From Actinophytocola gossypii (lineage in GTDB: Bacteria > Actinomycetota > Actinomycetes > Mycobacteriales > Pseudonocardiaceae), in the NCBI RefSeq assembly GCF_025165815.1, contig NZ_JAFFZE010000014.1, forward strand, positions 1 to 64,000: a stretch of 64,000 nucleotides of DNA, given 5' to 3'. A program made the position numbers and the translations under genes. This document shows positions 36,003-44,936 of the stretch, in pieces. Within the stretch, counting starts at the first letter, position 1; every line of letters begins with the position of its first letter. Under the pieces are notes generated by a model. That model did no database searches. It was not told where the DNA came from and saw nothing but the letters and a program-made list of their open reading frames with translations.

Positions 36003-36037
36003 GTGCCCCGCCCCCTGCGAACGCGGGGGCGGGGCAC
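36003..36037 (-). terminator. Hairpin between tsf and pyrH
   Basis: A perfect 13-bp stem (GTGCCCCGCCCCC with its complement at 36025-36037) and a 9-base loop lie between the tsf stop and the pyrH start. No U-tract follows, so it may be a partial terminator or an mRNA 3'-end stabiliser that lets rpsB-tsf transcript levels exceed those of pyrH-frr. Confidence 0.6.
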
Positions 36038-36060
36038 TGCCTCGCATCCTGATCGCGGGG

Positions 36061-36876
36061 TCAGGACTGGCCGATCTCGAAGCGGGCGAACCGCGTGACG
36101 GTCACGCCGGCCGTGTCGAGGACGGCCTTGACGGTCTTCTTGGACTCCTGCACGGACGCCTGCTCGAGCAGCACGCTGTCCTTGAAGAAGCCGTTGACGC
36201 GGCCCTCGACGATCTTGGGCAGCGCGGCCTCCGGCTTGCCCTCCTCGCGGGCGGTCTCCTCGGCGATGCGCCGCTCGCTGGCCACGACGTCCTCGGGCAC
36301 CTCGTCGCGGGTGACGTAGCGCGGCTTCATCGCGGCGATCTGCATGGCCGCGCCGCGTGCCGCCTCCGCGTCGTCGCCGGTGTACTCGACCAGCACGCCG
36401 ACGGTCGGCGGCAGGTCGGGGTCGCGACGGTGCAGGTAGGTGACGACGGGGCCGTCGAACACGACGACCCGGCGCAGCTCCAGCTTCTCACCGATCTTGG
36501 CCGACAGCGCCTGCACGGCGTCGGTGACCGGCTTGCCGTCCAGGTCGGCGTTGGCGAGGGCGTCCAGGTCGGCCGGCTTGGTGGCCTTGGCGACCGCGAG
36601 GATCCGGTTCGCCAGCTCCATGAAGTCGGCGTTCTTGGCGACGAAGTCGGTCTCGCAGTTCAGCTCGATCATGGCGGTGCCGTCGGCGGCGACCAGGCCG
36701 TTGGCGGTGGTGCGCTCGGCGCGCTTGCCGACGTCCTTGGCGCCCTTGATGCGCAGGAACTCGACGGCCTTGTCGAAGTCGCCGTCAGCCTCGTCGAGGG
36801 CCTTCTTGCAGGCCATCATGCCGGCGCCGGTGAGCTCCCGGAGCCGCTTGAGGTCATCGGTGGTGTAGTTCGCCAT
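36061..36876 (-). CDS. tsf: Translation elongation factor Ts
   Basis: The 271-residue factor is the nucleotide exchange factor of EF-Tu. The conserved opening [20 protein letters not shown] and the core [10 protein letters not shown] are intact. Length is typical of actinobacteria. It lies 34 bases downstream of rpsB; a strong hairpin follows it. Confidence 0.97.
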   Translation of the reverse strand: MANYTTDDLKRLRELTGAGMMACKKALDEADGDFDKAVEFLRIKGAKDVGKRAERTTANGLVAADGTAMIELNCETDFVAKNADFMELANRILAVAKATKPADLDALANADLDGKPVTDAVQALSAKIGEKLELRRVVVFDGPVVTYLHRRDPDLPPTVGVLVEYTGDDAEAARGAAMQIAAMKPRYVTRDEVPEDVVASERRIAEETAREEGKPEAALPKIVEGRVNGFFKDSVLLEQASVQESKKTVKAVLDTAGVTVTRFARFEIGQS

Positions 36877-36910
36877 CGTGGCTCTTGTCCATCCTTCTTT
36901 CGGTACGTGC

Positions 36911-37756
36911 TCAGGACTCGCTCGGGGCGTCAGCCGGCTTGCCGCCGGCGTCGGCGCCCGGCGCGTTCTGGCCGACGAGAAGCTCCTGCTCCCACTCGGG
37001 CAGCGGCTCGTCGGTGGCGACGCCCGGGGCCGGCTTGTCCTGGCCGTCCGGCACGCCGTTGCGCACGCCGGCGCGGGCCATCAGCCCGGCGGCCGCGGCC
37101 TCGGCGACGACCTTGGTCAGCAGCGCGGCGGAGCGGATCGCGTCGTCGTTGCCCGGGATCGGGTAGTCGACCTCGTCGGGGTCGCAGTTGGTGTCGAGGA
37201 TCGCGACCACGGGGATGTTGAGCTTGCGCGCCTCGCCGACGGCGATGTGTTCCTTCTTGGTGTCCACGATCCAGACGGCGGAGGGAACCTTCGCCATGTC
37301 GCGGATGCCGCCGAGGGTGCGCTCGAGCTTGTCCTTCTCGCGGGTGAGCATCAGGATCTCCTTCTTGGTGAGACCCTGGAAGCCGCCGGTCTGCTCCATC
37401 GACTCGAGTTCCTTGAGCCGCTGGAGGCGCTTGTGCACGGTGGAGAAGTTGGTGAGCATCCCGCCGAGCCAGCGCTGGTTGACGAACGGCATGCCGACGC
37501 GAAGCGCCTCGTTGGCGATGGCCTCCTGCGCCTGCTTCTTGGTGCCGACGAAGAGGATGGAGCCGCCGTGCGCGACGGTCTCCTTGATGAACTCGTAGGC
37601 GCGGCCGATGTAGGACAGCGTCTGCTCGAGGTCGATGATGTAGATGCCGTTGCGCTCGGTGAGGATGTAGCGCTTCATCTTCGGGTTCCAGCGGCGGGTC
37701 TGGTGCCCGAAGTGCACGCCGGAATCCAACAGCTGCTTCATGGTGACGACGGCCAT
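36911..37756 (-). CDS. rpsB: 30S ribosomal protein S2
   Basis: The 281-residue protein is S2 (uS2): [20 protein letters not shown] near the start and [16 protein letters not shown] in the middle are diagnostic. The C-terminal 40 residues are a variable acidic tail seen in actinobacteria. It heads the rpsB-tsf pair; a promoter-like TACACT and two DnaA boxes lie in the 350-base upstream region. Confidence 0.97.
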   Translation of the reverse strand: MAVVTMKQLLDSGVHFGHQTRRWNPKMKRYILTERNGIYIIDLEQTLSYIGRAYEFIKETVAHGGSILFVGTKKQAQEAIANEALRVGMPFVNQRWLGGMLTNFSTVHKRLQRLKELESMEQTGGFQGLTKKEILMLTREKDKLERTLGGIRDMAKVPSAVWIVDTKKEHIAVGEARKLNIPVVAILDTNCDPDEVDYPIPGNDDAIRSAALLTKVVAEAAAAGLMARAGVRNGVPDGQDKPAPGVATDEPLPEWEQELLVGQNAPGADAGGKPADAPSES

Positions 37757-38106
37757 GGCCTTGTTCGCACCTTCTTCTGGTCAGCGCGCCCGGGCGTTCG
37801 CCCAGGTGCGGGGTCGGTTGTCGCGGCGTCCCGCGGTGGGAGCCGCCCTGGTGCCGGTGCCGGCAGCCGGACCCGCGACAAGGGTGTTGCCGAGGGACCG
37901 CCGGATGCCGTTCCGCGCTGAGCTGGAGCACTGGCACGCGAAGTCGATCCGCGCTGCCACGGACCGCGATGGCAGTGTACGCGGTCGAGGTGTCGTCGCC
38001 CGACACACCCGCCTCTCCACCTGCCAGTTATCCACAACCACTCCGGTTGCCCACAGATTCCCCTCCGCCCCCCGCGACGCCAGGCACTCGGCGGCAGTGT
38101 GGACGC
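37757..38106. other. Intergenic region between rpsB and the M23 peptidase gene
   Basis: The 350 bases hold no convincing gene. On the minus strand a -10-like TACACT (37974-37979) would start an rpsB leader of about 210 bases, which contains a GGGC-GTTC-GCCC hairpin at 37792-37803 and could host S2 feedback control. Two DnaA-box-like 9-mers lie at 38028-38055. The plus-strand peptidase has no clear promoter motif here. Confidence 0.5.
38028..38055 (+). promoter_or_regulatory. Pair of DnaA boxes upstream of rpsB
   Basis: TTATCCACA (38028-38036) is the exact bacterial DnaA-box consensus, and TTGCCCACA (38047-38055) is a close second box in the same orientation 19 bases on. The A/T-rich 9-mer is very unlikely by chance in this DNA. 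They lie about 50-80 bases upstream of the proposed rpsB -10. Confidence 0.55.
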
Positions 38107-39060
38107 ATGACCTCGATCCCGTCGCCCCGCGCGACCGCCGTGACCTCCGCCGTCGTGTGCGCCCTGCTCACGAGCCCGCTACTGCTGGCCATGGCGACCG
38201 CCCCTCCCCCGGCACCGCTCGACACCCACCAGGTGCTCACCGATCCGCCGCCCGGCGGCGGGTCCCCACATGCCGGGCCGACCCCGCACACCAGTTCGAC
38301 CCCGTACGTCGGTTCGACCTCGCACGCCGACTCGACCCCGCACGCCGACTCGACCTCGCACGTCGACTCGACCTCGCACCCCGACTCGACCCCGCACCAC
38401 GACTCGACCCCGCACGCCAGCGGGCCTCCCCACGTCAGCGGGCCTCCCCACGTCAGCGGGCCTCCCCACGCGGGCTCCCCGGTGTATGCAGGTTCCCTGC
38501 GGGTCGGTTCGCCTCCGCGAGCCGGCCCGACGGTGCTCGGCGCGGGCGTGTGGTCCAGCCACGTACCCCGGGCGGGTCCGCTCTGCCGCGCTCGACCGTC
38601 GCAACCCGCGCCCCCACTCCCGTCCGCACGGCAGCCCGGCCGTTTCCGGTGGCCGCTGGCGCCCCCACATCCTGTGCTCCGGCCGTTCGAGGCGCCCCTC
38701 TCCCCCTACGGCCCCGGGCACCGCGGCGTCGACCTCGGTGGCTCGGTCGACGAGGCGGTGCTGGCCGCCGCCGAGGGCGTGGTCGTGTTCGCCGGCCAGG
38801 TGGTCGATCGCTGCGTGGTGTCGGTCGACCACGCGAACGGGCTGCGCACGACCTACGAGCCGGTGGTCCCCTCGGTCACCGCCGGGCAGCGCGTCGCGGC
38901 CGGTGCCGTGCTCGGTCACCTGCGGCCAGGGCACGCCGGTTGCCCCGGAGCGCCGGCGTGCCTGCACTGGGGTGTGCGACGTCAGGCGGAGTACCTGGAC
39001 CCGCTCGTCCTGGTGTCGGTCAGCCGCGTCCGGCTGCTTCCGTGGAAGGAGGACGACTAG
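38107..39060 (+). CDS. M23 family (LytM-like) exported peptidase with hexapeptide repeats
   Basis: The 317-residue protein has an N-terminal hydrophobic signal or anchor (AVTSAVVCALLTSPLLLAMA), a low-complexity linker with about ten six-residue repeats of the type H-x-D-S-T-P (residues 59-125), and a C-terminal LytM domain (about 195-310). Zinc motif HRGVD is present, but the usual HxH reads CLHWGVR, with Cys replacing the first His, as in mycobacterial Rv2891 in the same place. It may therefore be a degenerate activator of peptidoglycan hydrolysis rather than an endopeptidase (inference). Convergent with whiG. Confidence 0.85.
   Translation: MTSIPSPRATAVTSAVVCALLTSPLLLAMATAPPPAPLDTHQVLTDPPPGGGSPHAGPTPHTSSTPYVGSTSHADSTPHADSTSHVDSTSHPDSTPHHDSTPHASGPPHVSGPPHVSGPPHAGSPVYAGSLRVGSPPRAGPTVLGAGVWSSHVPRAGPLCRARPSQPAPPLPSARQPGRFRWPLAPPHPVLRPFEAPLSPYGPGHRGVDLGGSVDEAVLAAAEGVVVFAGQVVDRCVVSVDHANGLRTTYEPVVPSVTAGQRVAAGAVLGHLRPGHAGCPGAPACLHWGVRRQAEYLDPLVLVSVSRVRLLPWKEDD
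38283..38475 (+). repeat. 18-bp tandem coding repeat in the M23 peptidase gene
   Basis: About ten units of 18 bp alternate forms such as GACTCGACCCCGCACGCC and AGCGGGCCTCCCCACGTC. The first block encodes (H)xDST(P/S), the second HVSGPP. Units are near-identical in DNA, including synonymous sites, which points to recent slippage expansion. In-frame period means copy number can change without frameshift. Confidence 0.85.
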
Positions 39061-39069
39061 CTCGGGTGC

Positions 39070-40002
39070 TCAGACCTCGGTCTTCTCGAGGAGCTTCGCG
39101 CGCAGCCGCAGCACGGCTCGGGTGTGCAGCTGGCAGACCCGCGACTCGGTGACCCCGAGAACCCGCCCGATCTCGGCGAGGGTGAGGTTCTCGAAGTAGT
39201 ACAGGGTCACCACGACCCGGTCCCGCTCGGTGAGGTGCCGGATGGCCTCGGCGAGCTGCCGCCGGTTGTCCTGGTCCACCAGCAGGGCGGCGGGGTCGGG
39301 CGCCTCCTGGTCCTCGAGGATGTCGGCGAGCGGGGTGACACCGCGCCCGGCGGCGGCCAACTCGTCGAGCGCGACGACGCTGGTGAGCTGCAGCTGGGCG
39401 TAGACCTCGCGGAGCTCGCCGACCGTCATGCCGAGCTCCTCGGCCAGCTCGGCGTCGGTCGGGGTGCGGCGGAGCTGGGCGCCGAGGCGTTCGAGCGCGC
39501 GCTCGACCTCGCGGGCGCGGCCGCGGACCGAACGCGGCACCCAGTCCTGGGCGCGCAGGTCGTCGAGGATGGCGCCGCGGATGCGCTGCATGGCGTAGGT
39601 CTCGAACTTCAGGCCGCGCTCCGGCTCGAACTTCTCGATGGCGTCGACGAGGCCGAAGATCCCGGACTGGATCAGGTCGGCGACCTCGACGTGCGCGGGC
39701 AAACCGGTGCCGACGCGGCCGGCGACGTACTTGACCAGGGGCGCGTAGTGCAGCACCAGCCGGTCGCGCAGCGGCTGTTCCCGCCGCTGGCCGAAAGCCC
39801 GCCAGAGCGCGACGATGCCGGCTTCGATGTCGTCGAAGGTGCGGTGGTCACCGGGCAGCACGCCGGCGGTCTCGCCGAACCCGAACGACACGGAATGACC
39901 GTTGGTCGACGCACCGGGCGCGCCGGCCCCGGCGGTGGGCGTCGGCCCCGGTTTCCCACAGTCTTCCCCTGGATCATTGGGAGCGGGGGTGGGCTCGGTC
40001 AT
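39070..40002 (-). CDS. whiG: RNA polymerase sigma factor, WhiG/FliA family
   Basis: The 310-residue sigma-70-type factor lacks region 1 and has region 2 at about 70-165 ([38 protein letters not shown]), region 3 with [14 protein letters not shown], and region 4 with [17 protein letters not shown]. The [15 protein letters not shown] segment is the WhiG/FliA hallmark. In actinomycetes WhiG starts sporulation or development; in motile relatives it serves flagellar genes. A disordered 45-residue N-terminus precedes region 2. It overlaps xerC by 29 bases and follows it in the same transcript. Confidence 0.93.
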   Translation of the reverse strand: MTEPTPAPNDPGEDCGKPGPTPTAGAGAPGASTNGHSVSFGFGETAGVLPGDHRTFDDIEAGIVALWRAFGQRREQPLRDRLVLHYAPLVKYVAGRVGTGLPAHVEVADLIQSGIFGLVDAIEKFEPERGLKFETYAMQRIRGAILDDLRAQDWVPRSVRGRAREVERALERLGAQLRRTPTDAELAEELGMTVGELREVYAQLQLTSVVALDELAAAGRGVTPLADILEDQEAPDPAALLVDQDNRRQLAEAIRHLTERDRVVVTLYYFENLTLAEIGRVLGVTESRVCQLHTRAVLRLRAKLLEKTEV

Positions 40003-41023
40003 GTATCGCCTTCAGCCGTTCGACGGTCACATGTGTGTATAGCTGGGTCGTTGCGAGCGTAGCGTGACCAAGAAGCTCCTGGACGCTACGAAGATCGGCA
40101 CCCCCCTCCAGCAGATGAGTCGCGGCAGTGTGACGCAGTCCGTGCGGGCCCATGACGGGAGCGCCCGGAACCGAACCCAGCGCTTCGTGCACGATACGTC
40201 GAACACTGCTCGGTTGGAACCGGCCACCACGTGCGCCCAACAGAAGAGCAGGTGGTGAAGTGGGTCGGGCAAGCGCCGGCCGGCCGTGCGCGAGCCACTC
40301 CCGAACCGCCCGAGCCGCTGGTTCGCCGAACGGCACCGTACGTTCCCGACCGCCTTTTCCGAGCACCACCACGACCCGCCGATCAAGATCGACATCATCG
40401 ACGTCGAGCCCACTCAGCTCGGAGACCCGTACCCCGGTCGCGTACAGCAGTTCGAGCACTGCGCGATCACGCAGAGCGACCGGATCGCGCTCGGCGGCAC
40501 CGGACTCGGAGGCCCGCATCAGGTCGCCGGCCTGGTCCTGCCGCAGCACGGACGGCAGCGCACGCCGAGCCCGCGGCGCCGCCAGCCGAACGCCAGGGTC
40601 GGTGGCCAGGTGGCCGCGCCGGTGCGCCCAGGCGGTGAAGGTGCGCGCGGCCGCCGACCGCCGGGCGAGCGTGGTCCGCCCGGTGCCCGCGGCACGCAGG
40701 GCGGCGAGCCAGGCACGCAGCGCCGGCAGGTCGAGCTCGGCAACCGGCCGCCCGTGGGGTTCGTCCGGTGTGTCGTCGTCCTGGCCAGCCCGACCAGCGG
40801 GTTCCGAGCCGGTCCCGTCGGTGGGGGTGACGGGTAGGCCGTGGAGAAAGCCGAGCAGGGAGACGACGTCACCCGTGTAAGCGCGGACCGTGTGCGTGGA
40901 CAGGCCTCGTTCGAGCGCGAGGTGGCGCTCGTACTCGTGCACGAGGTCCTGGACGGGGGCCGGCAGCTCGGCGCGGACCCGATGGAGATCGACTCGGTTG
41001 CCTGCCGCCCGTCTTCCTGCCAT
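39974..41023 (-). CDS. xerC: Tyrosine recombinase XerC
   Basis: The 349-residue recombinase resolves chromosome dimers at dif with XerD. The full catalytic set is visible: R199 (ATGVRVSEL), K223, H294 and R297 ([15 protein letters not shown]), H320 and Y329. An acidic, probably disordered insert of about 30 residues (64-93) interrupts the N-terminal core-binding domain and makes the protein longer than typical XerC. The 3' end overlaps whiG by 29 bases, so a chromosome-segregation recombinase and a developmental sigma factor are coupled. Confidence 0.94.
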   Translation of the reverse strand: MAGRRAAGNRVDLHRVRAELPAPVQDLVHEYERHLALERGLSTHTVRAYTGDVVSLLGFLHGLPVTPTDGTGSEPAGRAGQDDDTPDEPHGRPVAELDLPALRAWLAALRAAGTGRTTLARRSAAARTFTAWAHRRGHLATDPGVRLAAPRARRALPSVLRQDQAGDLMRASESGAAERDPVALRDRAVLELLYATGVRVSELSGLDVDDVDLDRRVVVVLGKGGRERTVPFGEPAARAVREWLAHGRPALARPTSPPALLLGARGGRFQPSSVRRIVHEALGSVPGAPVMGPHGLRHTAATHLLEGGADLRSVQELLGHATLATTQLYTHVTVERLKAIHDRAHPRSQ

Positions 41024-41086
41024 GGAAGCGACGCTGCGTCATGACCGTGAGGTGAGTCAAGCACCGCCACGCGCCGGTGGCGGTTG

Positions 41087-43117
41087 TCATGGTTTGGGTG
41101 CCTGGCGCCAGCCCTCCTCACATCGTTCCGCCAGGCCGGTCAGCTCCAGTTCGGGCAGCAGCGCGCGTACCCGGTCGATGGACACGCCGGAGTCGACCGC
41201 GACCTGTGCGGGGGTGCGCGCCGCGCGGCGGCGGAGGGCCTCGTGGACGCGCAGGGCTTCGGTCCCGAGGCCGTCGGTCCGGCGGGTCGGGCTCTCCGGA
41301 CGGTCGGCCAGGTGCTCACCGACCGGGCTGACGGCTTCGAGGACCTCGGACACCGAGCCGGCGAGGATCGCGCCGCCGGTGCGCAGCAGGTCGTGACAGC
41401 CGGCGGACTGCGCGGAGGTGATCGGTCCAGGCACGGCGAGCACGACCTTGCCCAGCGCGGCGGCGGTGGTCGCGGTGTTGCGCGCACCGCTGCGGATGCC
41501 GGCCTCGACCACGACCGTGCCACTCGACAGCGCGGCGATCAGCCGGTTGCGGACGAGGAAGCGGTAGCGGGCCGGCGGGGTGCCCGGTGGGTACTCGCTG
41601 AGCACCAGACCGCGCGGAGTGATGCGCTTGAGCAGGTCCGCGTGGCCGGCCGGGTAGCCGACGTCGATCCCGCACCCGAGCACGGCGATGGTGACCCCGT
41701 CGGCGGCGAGCGCGCCCCGGTGGGCGGCCCCGTCGATGCCGTACGCGGCCCCGGACACGATCGTCGTGCCGGCAAGAGCCATGGTGTGAGCGAGGTCGGA
41801 GGCGACGAACTCGCCGTACCCGGTCGCCGACCGCGAGCCGACGATGGAGACGGCGCGGTCGACGCTGTCGCCGAGACGTGCCGTGCCCTTCGCCCACAGG
41901 CCGACGGCGGATCCGGCCCAGCGCTGGCCTCGATCGGAGGCGGCGGCGAGGCTGAGCAGGGGCCAGGCCGGCCACTCGTCGTCCTCGGGCACGACGAGCC
42001 GGGCGCCCACTCGTTCGGCGTCGGCGATGTCGCCGGCGGCGAGGTCGAGGTGGCGACGCGCTGCGGTCTCGGCCAGAACCCGCGGCGGAACTTCCGCCGC
42101 ACGTACGGCCGCCTCGGCTTCGATCGGGCCGACCGCGTCGATGAAGGCGACGAGCGCGGGCGCCGGCGGTTCGGCGACCCGCATCAGGTACGCGCGAGCG
42201 AGCCGAAGCGCATCGGGTTTGTGCCGGCGGGTGTCGGTACGCGGGGTTGGCCAGCCGGTTCCGGGTTCTGGAGGGCCGGAGGTGGGATCGGCGCGTTCTC
42301 GTGCGGGCTCGGCTGTTTTCCCCGGTTCGGGAGCGGATGGCGCGGGTTCGGAGCGTTCATCCTCGGAGCGCGCGTCTTCGCGGCGGTCGGGTTGTGGAGG
42401 AGCGGGGTGTGCAGGGTCGGGTTGCGGAGGCTCTCGGTCGGCAAGGTGGTCCTGGGCAGGAGCGGTTCCACTGGTTGGGCCGAGGTGCGGCAGCTTGAGG
42501 TCGGCGCGGCGTGGGCCTTTCCGAGGCTTGCGCGTCGAGCCGCGATCGGTGCCGGTCGACGCGGTGAGGGTGGGAGTGAGCTCGACGTCGGCGGACTCGA
42601 CGTCGGCGGGCTTCCCGCTCCCGGGCGGTACGGCGGTGGGCTCGACCTCGGTGGGCTCGACCTCGGTGGGCTCGACCTCGGTGGGCTCGACCTCGGTGGG
42701 CTCGACGGCGGTGGGTTCCCCGCTCCCGGGCGGTACGGCGGTGGGCTCGACATCGCGAGGCTCCACGGCTCCAGACGGCAGGCCACCAAGCTCGACAACG
42801 TGAGGTTGCACCGTTCCGGCCAGAACGGTGCCGGTCTCCACGGTGCCGCGTCCCATGGAGTCGCGCTTCGCGAGACCGGACTCCGCGACGGCGGGTATGA
42901 GCTCGGCGGGGCTGGGCTCGGCGGAGGTTGAAACGTCGGAACTGGAGCTATCGGAGGTGGGTCCGACGGGACCAGACTCGGCGGAGGTGGGCTTCTCGGT
43001 GGCTGGGGCTGGGGTGACGTGGTCGGTGGTCGGGAGTGGGGTGCGGGTCTTGGTGGCGGTGCACTGCCTGGCCAGTAGACGTTCGACGAGGCTGGGGCTA
43101 GGGCTAGGGCTGGTCAT
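41087..43117 (-). CDS. dprA: DNA-processing protein DprA with a long repeat-bearing N-terminal extension
   Basis: The 676-residue protein has a normal DprA in residues 300-676: a SAM-like region (ALRLARAYLMRVAEPP), the Rossmann-like DNA_processg_A core with VGSRSATGYGE, VSGAAYGIDGAAHRGAL and SGTVVVEAGIRSGARNT, and a C-terminal DML1-like winged helix. DprA loads RecA onto incoming single-stranded DNA. Residues 1-300 are low complexity, rich in Pro, Glu, Ser and Thr, with five VEPTE repeats; ordinary DprA is about 370-400 residues. The ATG at 43117 overlaps the comM stop as ATGA, which supports the long form; internal starts cannot be excluded. Confidence 0.85.
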   Translation of the reverse strand: MTSPSPSPSLVERLLARQCTATKTRTPLPTTDHVTPAPATEKPTSAESGPVGPTSDSSSSDVSTSAEPSPAELIPAVAESGLAKRDSMGRGTVETGTVLAGTVQPHVVELGGLPSGAVEPRDVEPTAVPPGSGEPTAVEPTEVEPTEVEPTEVEPTEVEPTAVPPGSGKPADVESADVELTPTLTASTGTDRGSTRKPRKGPRRADLKLPHLGPTSGTAPAQDHLADREPPQPDPAHPAPPQPDRREDARSEDERSEPAPSAPEPGKTAEPARERADPTSGPPEPGTGWPTPRTDTRRHKPDALRLARAYLMRVAEPPAPALVAFIDAVGPIEAEAAVRAAEVPPRVLAETAARRHLDLAAGDIADAERVGARLVVPEDDEWPAWPLLSLAAASDRGQRWAGSAVGLWAKGTARLGDSVDRAVSIVGSRSATGYGEFVASDLAHTMALAGTTIVSGAAYGIDGAAHRGALAADGVTIAVLGCGIDVGYPAGHADLLKRITPRGLVLSEYPPGTPPARYRFLVRNRLIAALSSGTVVVEAGIRSGARNTATTAAALGKVVLAVPGPITSAQSAGCHDLLRTGGAILAGSVSEVLEAVSPVGEHLADRPESPTRRTDGLGTEALRVHEALRRRAARTPAQVAVDSGVSIDRVRALLPELELTGLAERCEEGWRQAPKP
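42607..42755 (-). repeat. 15-bp tandem repeat nested in a 30-bp repeat within dprA
   Basis: Five 15-bp units (GTGGGCTCGACCTCG on the plus strand, 42636-42710, four identical) encode V-E-P-T-E. They are flanked by two near-identical 30-bp units containing CCGCTCCCGGGCGGTACGG (42607-42636 and 42711-42740) encoding VPPGSG. A further 15-bp relative follows at 42741-42755. In-frame period allows length variation. Confidence 0.88.
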
Positions 43118-44625
43118 ACTGCTCTCCGGTCGCGGAATTCGAGGGCGGCGGCTACGTGGTCGGGGCCTGGACGGTCGGCTTCGGCGAGGTCGCTGAGGGT
43201 CCAGGCGACTCTCAGACATCTGTCGGCGCCTCGGGCGGTGACGGCGCCGATGTCCAGGCCTCGGTCCAGGAGGGCGGTTGTCTTTCTGGGTAAGGCGAAC
43301 TCGCGGCGTAGGGCGGGGCCCGGCGCCTGAGCATTGGTGAGCCAGCCGTGTTGCTGCCAGCGTTCGACGGCTCGGCGGCGGGCCTTGTCGACTCTTGTTC
43401 GGACCTGGGCTGTCGACTCAGGCGTGTCCAGTTCGGCGGACATCGCTGTCATCGGGCGCATTCGGACTCTGAGGTCCACTCGGTCCAGGAGAGGGCCCGA
43501 GAGACGGCCGAAGTACCTGCGTCTGGCGTGCGGGGAGCAGGTGCAGTCGGAGTCCCTCGGCGGGGCGCAGGGGCAGGTGTTGGTCGCCAACACCAGTTGG
43601 AAGTTGGCGGGGTAGCGGGACACGCCGTCCCGCCTCGCCAGGCGGATCTCGCCCTGTTCGAGTGCGGTTCGGAGGGACTCGAGGCGGTGGGGTCCGAACT
43701 CGCAGGCTTCGTCCATGAACAAGATGCCGTGGTGGGCCTGGCTGATCGCGCCTGGTTTGGCCATGCCGGCGCCGCCGCCGATGAGGCCGGAGACCGACGT
43801 CGAGTGGTGTGGGGCGACGAACGGCGCCACCGTGATCAGCGGCGAGTCGGGGGCCAGGGTGCCGGCGATCGACCGGATCGCGGTGACCTCCAGGGCTTGT
43901 TCGTCGGTCAGGGGTGGGAGGAGGCCCGGGAGGCGTTCGGCGAGCATGGTCTTGCCGGTGCCGGGTGGGCCGGTGAGCAGGATGTGATGGCCGCCCGCGG
44001 CGGCGACCTCCAGTGCCCAGCGGGCCTCGGGTTGGCCGATGACGTCGCGGAGGTCCGGGATCTCGGGGGGCGGGTGGACGCGTTCGGGGTCGGGGGTGCG
44101 CAGGGCGGCGTCGTCGCCGCGGAGCCAGGTCAGGGTGTCCAGGAGGGTGCGGGCGCCGAGGATCTCCAGGCCGGTGACCAGCGCTGCCTCGGGCAGTGCG
44201 GGCTCGGGCACGATGGCGCGGCGCAGGCCGGCCTTGCGGGCGGCGAGCAGACCGGGGAGGACGCCCCGGACCGGGCGGACCCGGCCGTCGAGGGCGAGTT
44301 CGCCGATCATGACGGTGCCGGACAGGCGGTCTGTTGGCACGCGGTCCGCGGCGACGAGGACCGCGCAGGCCAGGGCCAGGTCGTAGCCGGAACCGCCCTT
44401 CGGCAGTGCGGCCGGGGACAGTGCCAGGGTGACGAGTTCGCCCGGCCATTCCTCGGAGCTGTTGCGGATGGCGGCTCGGACGCGTTCCTTCGCCTCGTTG
44501 AGGGAGGCGTCGGGAAGGCCGACGATCTGGGTTCTCGGGCGCCCGCCGCCGATGTCGGCTTCGATCTCGACGGCGACGCCGTCCACGCCGAACAGGGCGA
44601 CGGACCAGGCACGAGCGAGTGGCAT
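43114..44625 (-). CDS. comM: YifB/ComM family Mg-chelatase-like AAA+ ATPase
   Basis: The 503-residue protein has an S5-like/Lon-C-like N-terminal domain (ARAWSVALFGVDGVAVEIEA), an AAA+ module with Walker A GPPGTGKTM and ILFMDEACEF as Walker B, and a C-terminal Mg-chelatase helical domain. ComM is a branch-migration helicase that extends heteroduplex during natural transformation. Its stop overlaps dprA (ATGA) and its start overlaps the small proline-rich ORF (TGATG), so the DNA-processing genes are tightly coupled. Confidence 0.93.
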   Translation of the reverse strand: MPLARAWSVALFGVDGVAVEIEADIGGGRPRTQIVGLPDASLNEAKERVRAAIRNSSEEWPGELVTLALSPAALPKGGSGYDLALACAVLVAADRVPTDRLSGTVMIGELALDGRVRPVRGVLPGLLAARKAGLRRAIVPEPALPEAALVTGLEILGARTLLDTLTWLRGDDAALRTPDPERVHPPPEIPDLRDVIGQPEARWALEVAAAGGHHILLTGPPGTGKTMLAERLPGLLPPLTDEQALEVTAIRSIAGTLAPDSPLITVAPFVAPHHSTSVSGLIGGGAGMAKPGAISQAHHGILFMDEACEFGPHRLESLRTALEQGEIRLARRDGVSRYPANFQLVLATNTCPCAPPRDSDCTCSPHARRRYFGRLSGPLLDRVDLRVRMRPMTAMSAELDTPESTAQVRTRVDKARRRAVERWQQHGWLTNAQAPGPALRREFALPRKTTALLDRGLDIGAVTARGADRCLRVAWTLSDLAEADRPGPDHVAAALEFRDRRAV

Positions 44626-44936
44626 CACGCGGCTCCGATCGTGCGATGACGGCCCGGGCTGGGTTCGGGTCGCGACGCGGGGCCCTGGTCGGGAGACGAC
44701 GCGGGCCAGGTGGTCCGCTCGCGCATGACCACGAGGGTCGGGACGGGGATCGGAGATTGTCGGCGGGTTCGTGCTGGGTTTGGTGTGGGTCGTGGGGTCG
44801 GGGTTGAGGACAGGGTCGATGGGGCGCACTGAGCGAGGGCCGGTGCGGGCCGTGCGCGTGTCGGTGAGGGGGGTGTTGGGAGGATCGGAGCGGGGGACGG
44901 CCGGGAGTTCAGCGTGGGCCTCGGTGGCGTGGGCAT
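44625..44936 (-). CDS. Proline-rich ORF bridging yraN and comM
   Basis: The frame of 103 codons begins with an ATG that overlaps the yraN stop as TGATG (44938-44934) and ends with a TGA that overlaps the comM ATG again as TGATG (44627-44623). The product is disordered: Pro, Thr, Ser, Ala and Arg make up most of it (MPTPPRPTLNSRPSPAPILP at the start). No family is recognised. Exact fit on both sides argues for real translation, either to make a small protein or to carry ribosomes from yraN to comM. Confidence 0.6.
   Translation of the reverse strand: MPTPPRPTLNSRPSPAPILPTPPSPTRARPAPALAQCAPSTLSSTPTPRPTPNPARTRRQSPIPVPTLVVMRERTTWPASSPDQGPASRPEPSPGRHRTIGAA

Noticed and set aside
38283-42755. Repeat clusters as possible CRISPR arrays
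   Set aside because: Both are head-to-tail tandem repeats in frame with a protein; there are no unique spacers and no cas genes.
41084-42931. A plus-strand open frame opposite dprA including glycine-rich repeats
   Set aside because: The repeats are open in all frames because of their composition; the minus-strand frame has the DprA domain and ATGA coupling to comM.
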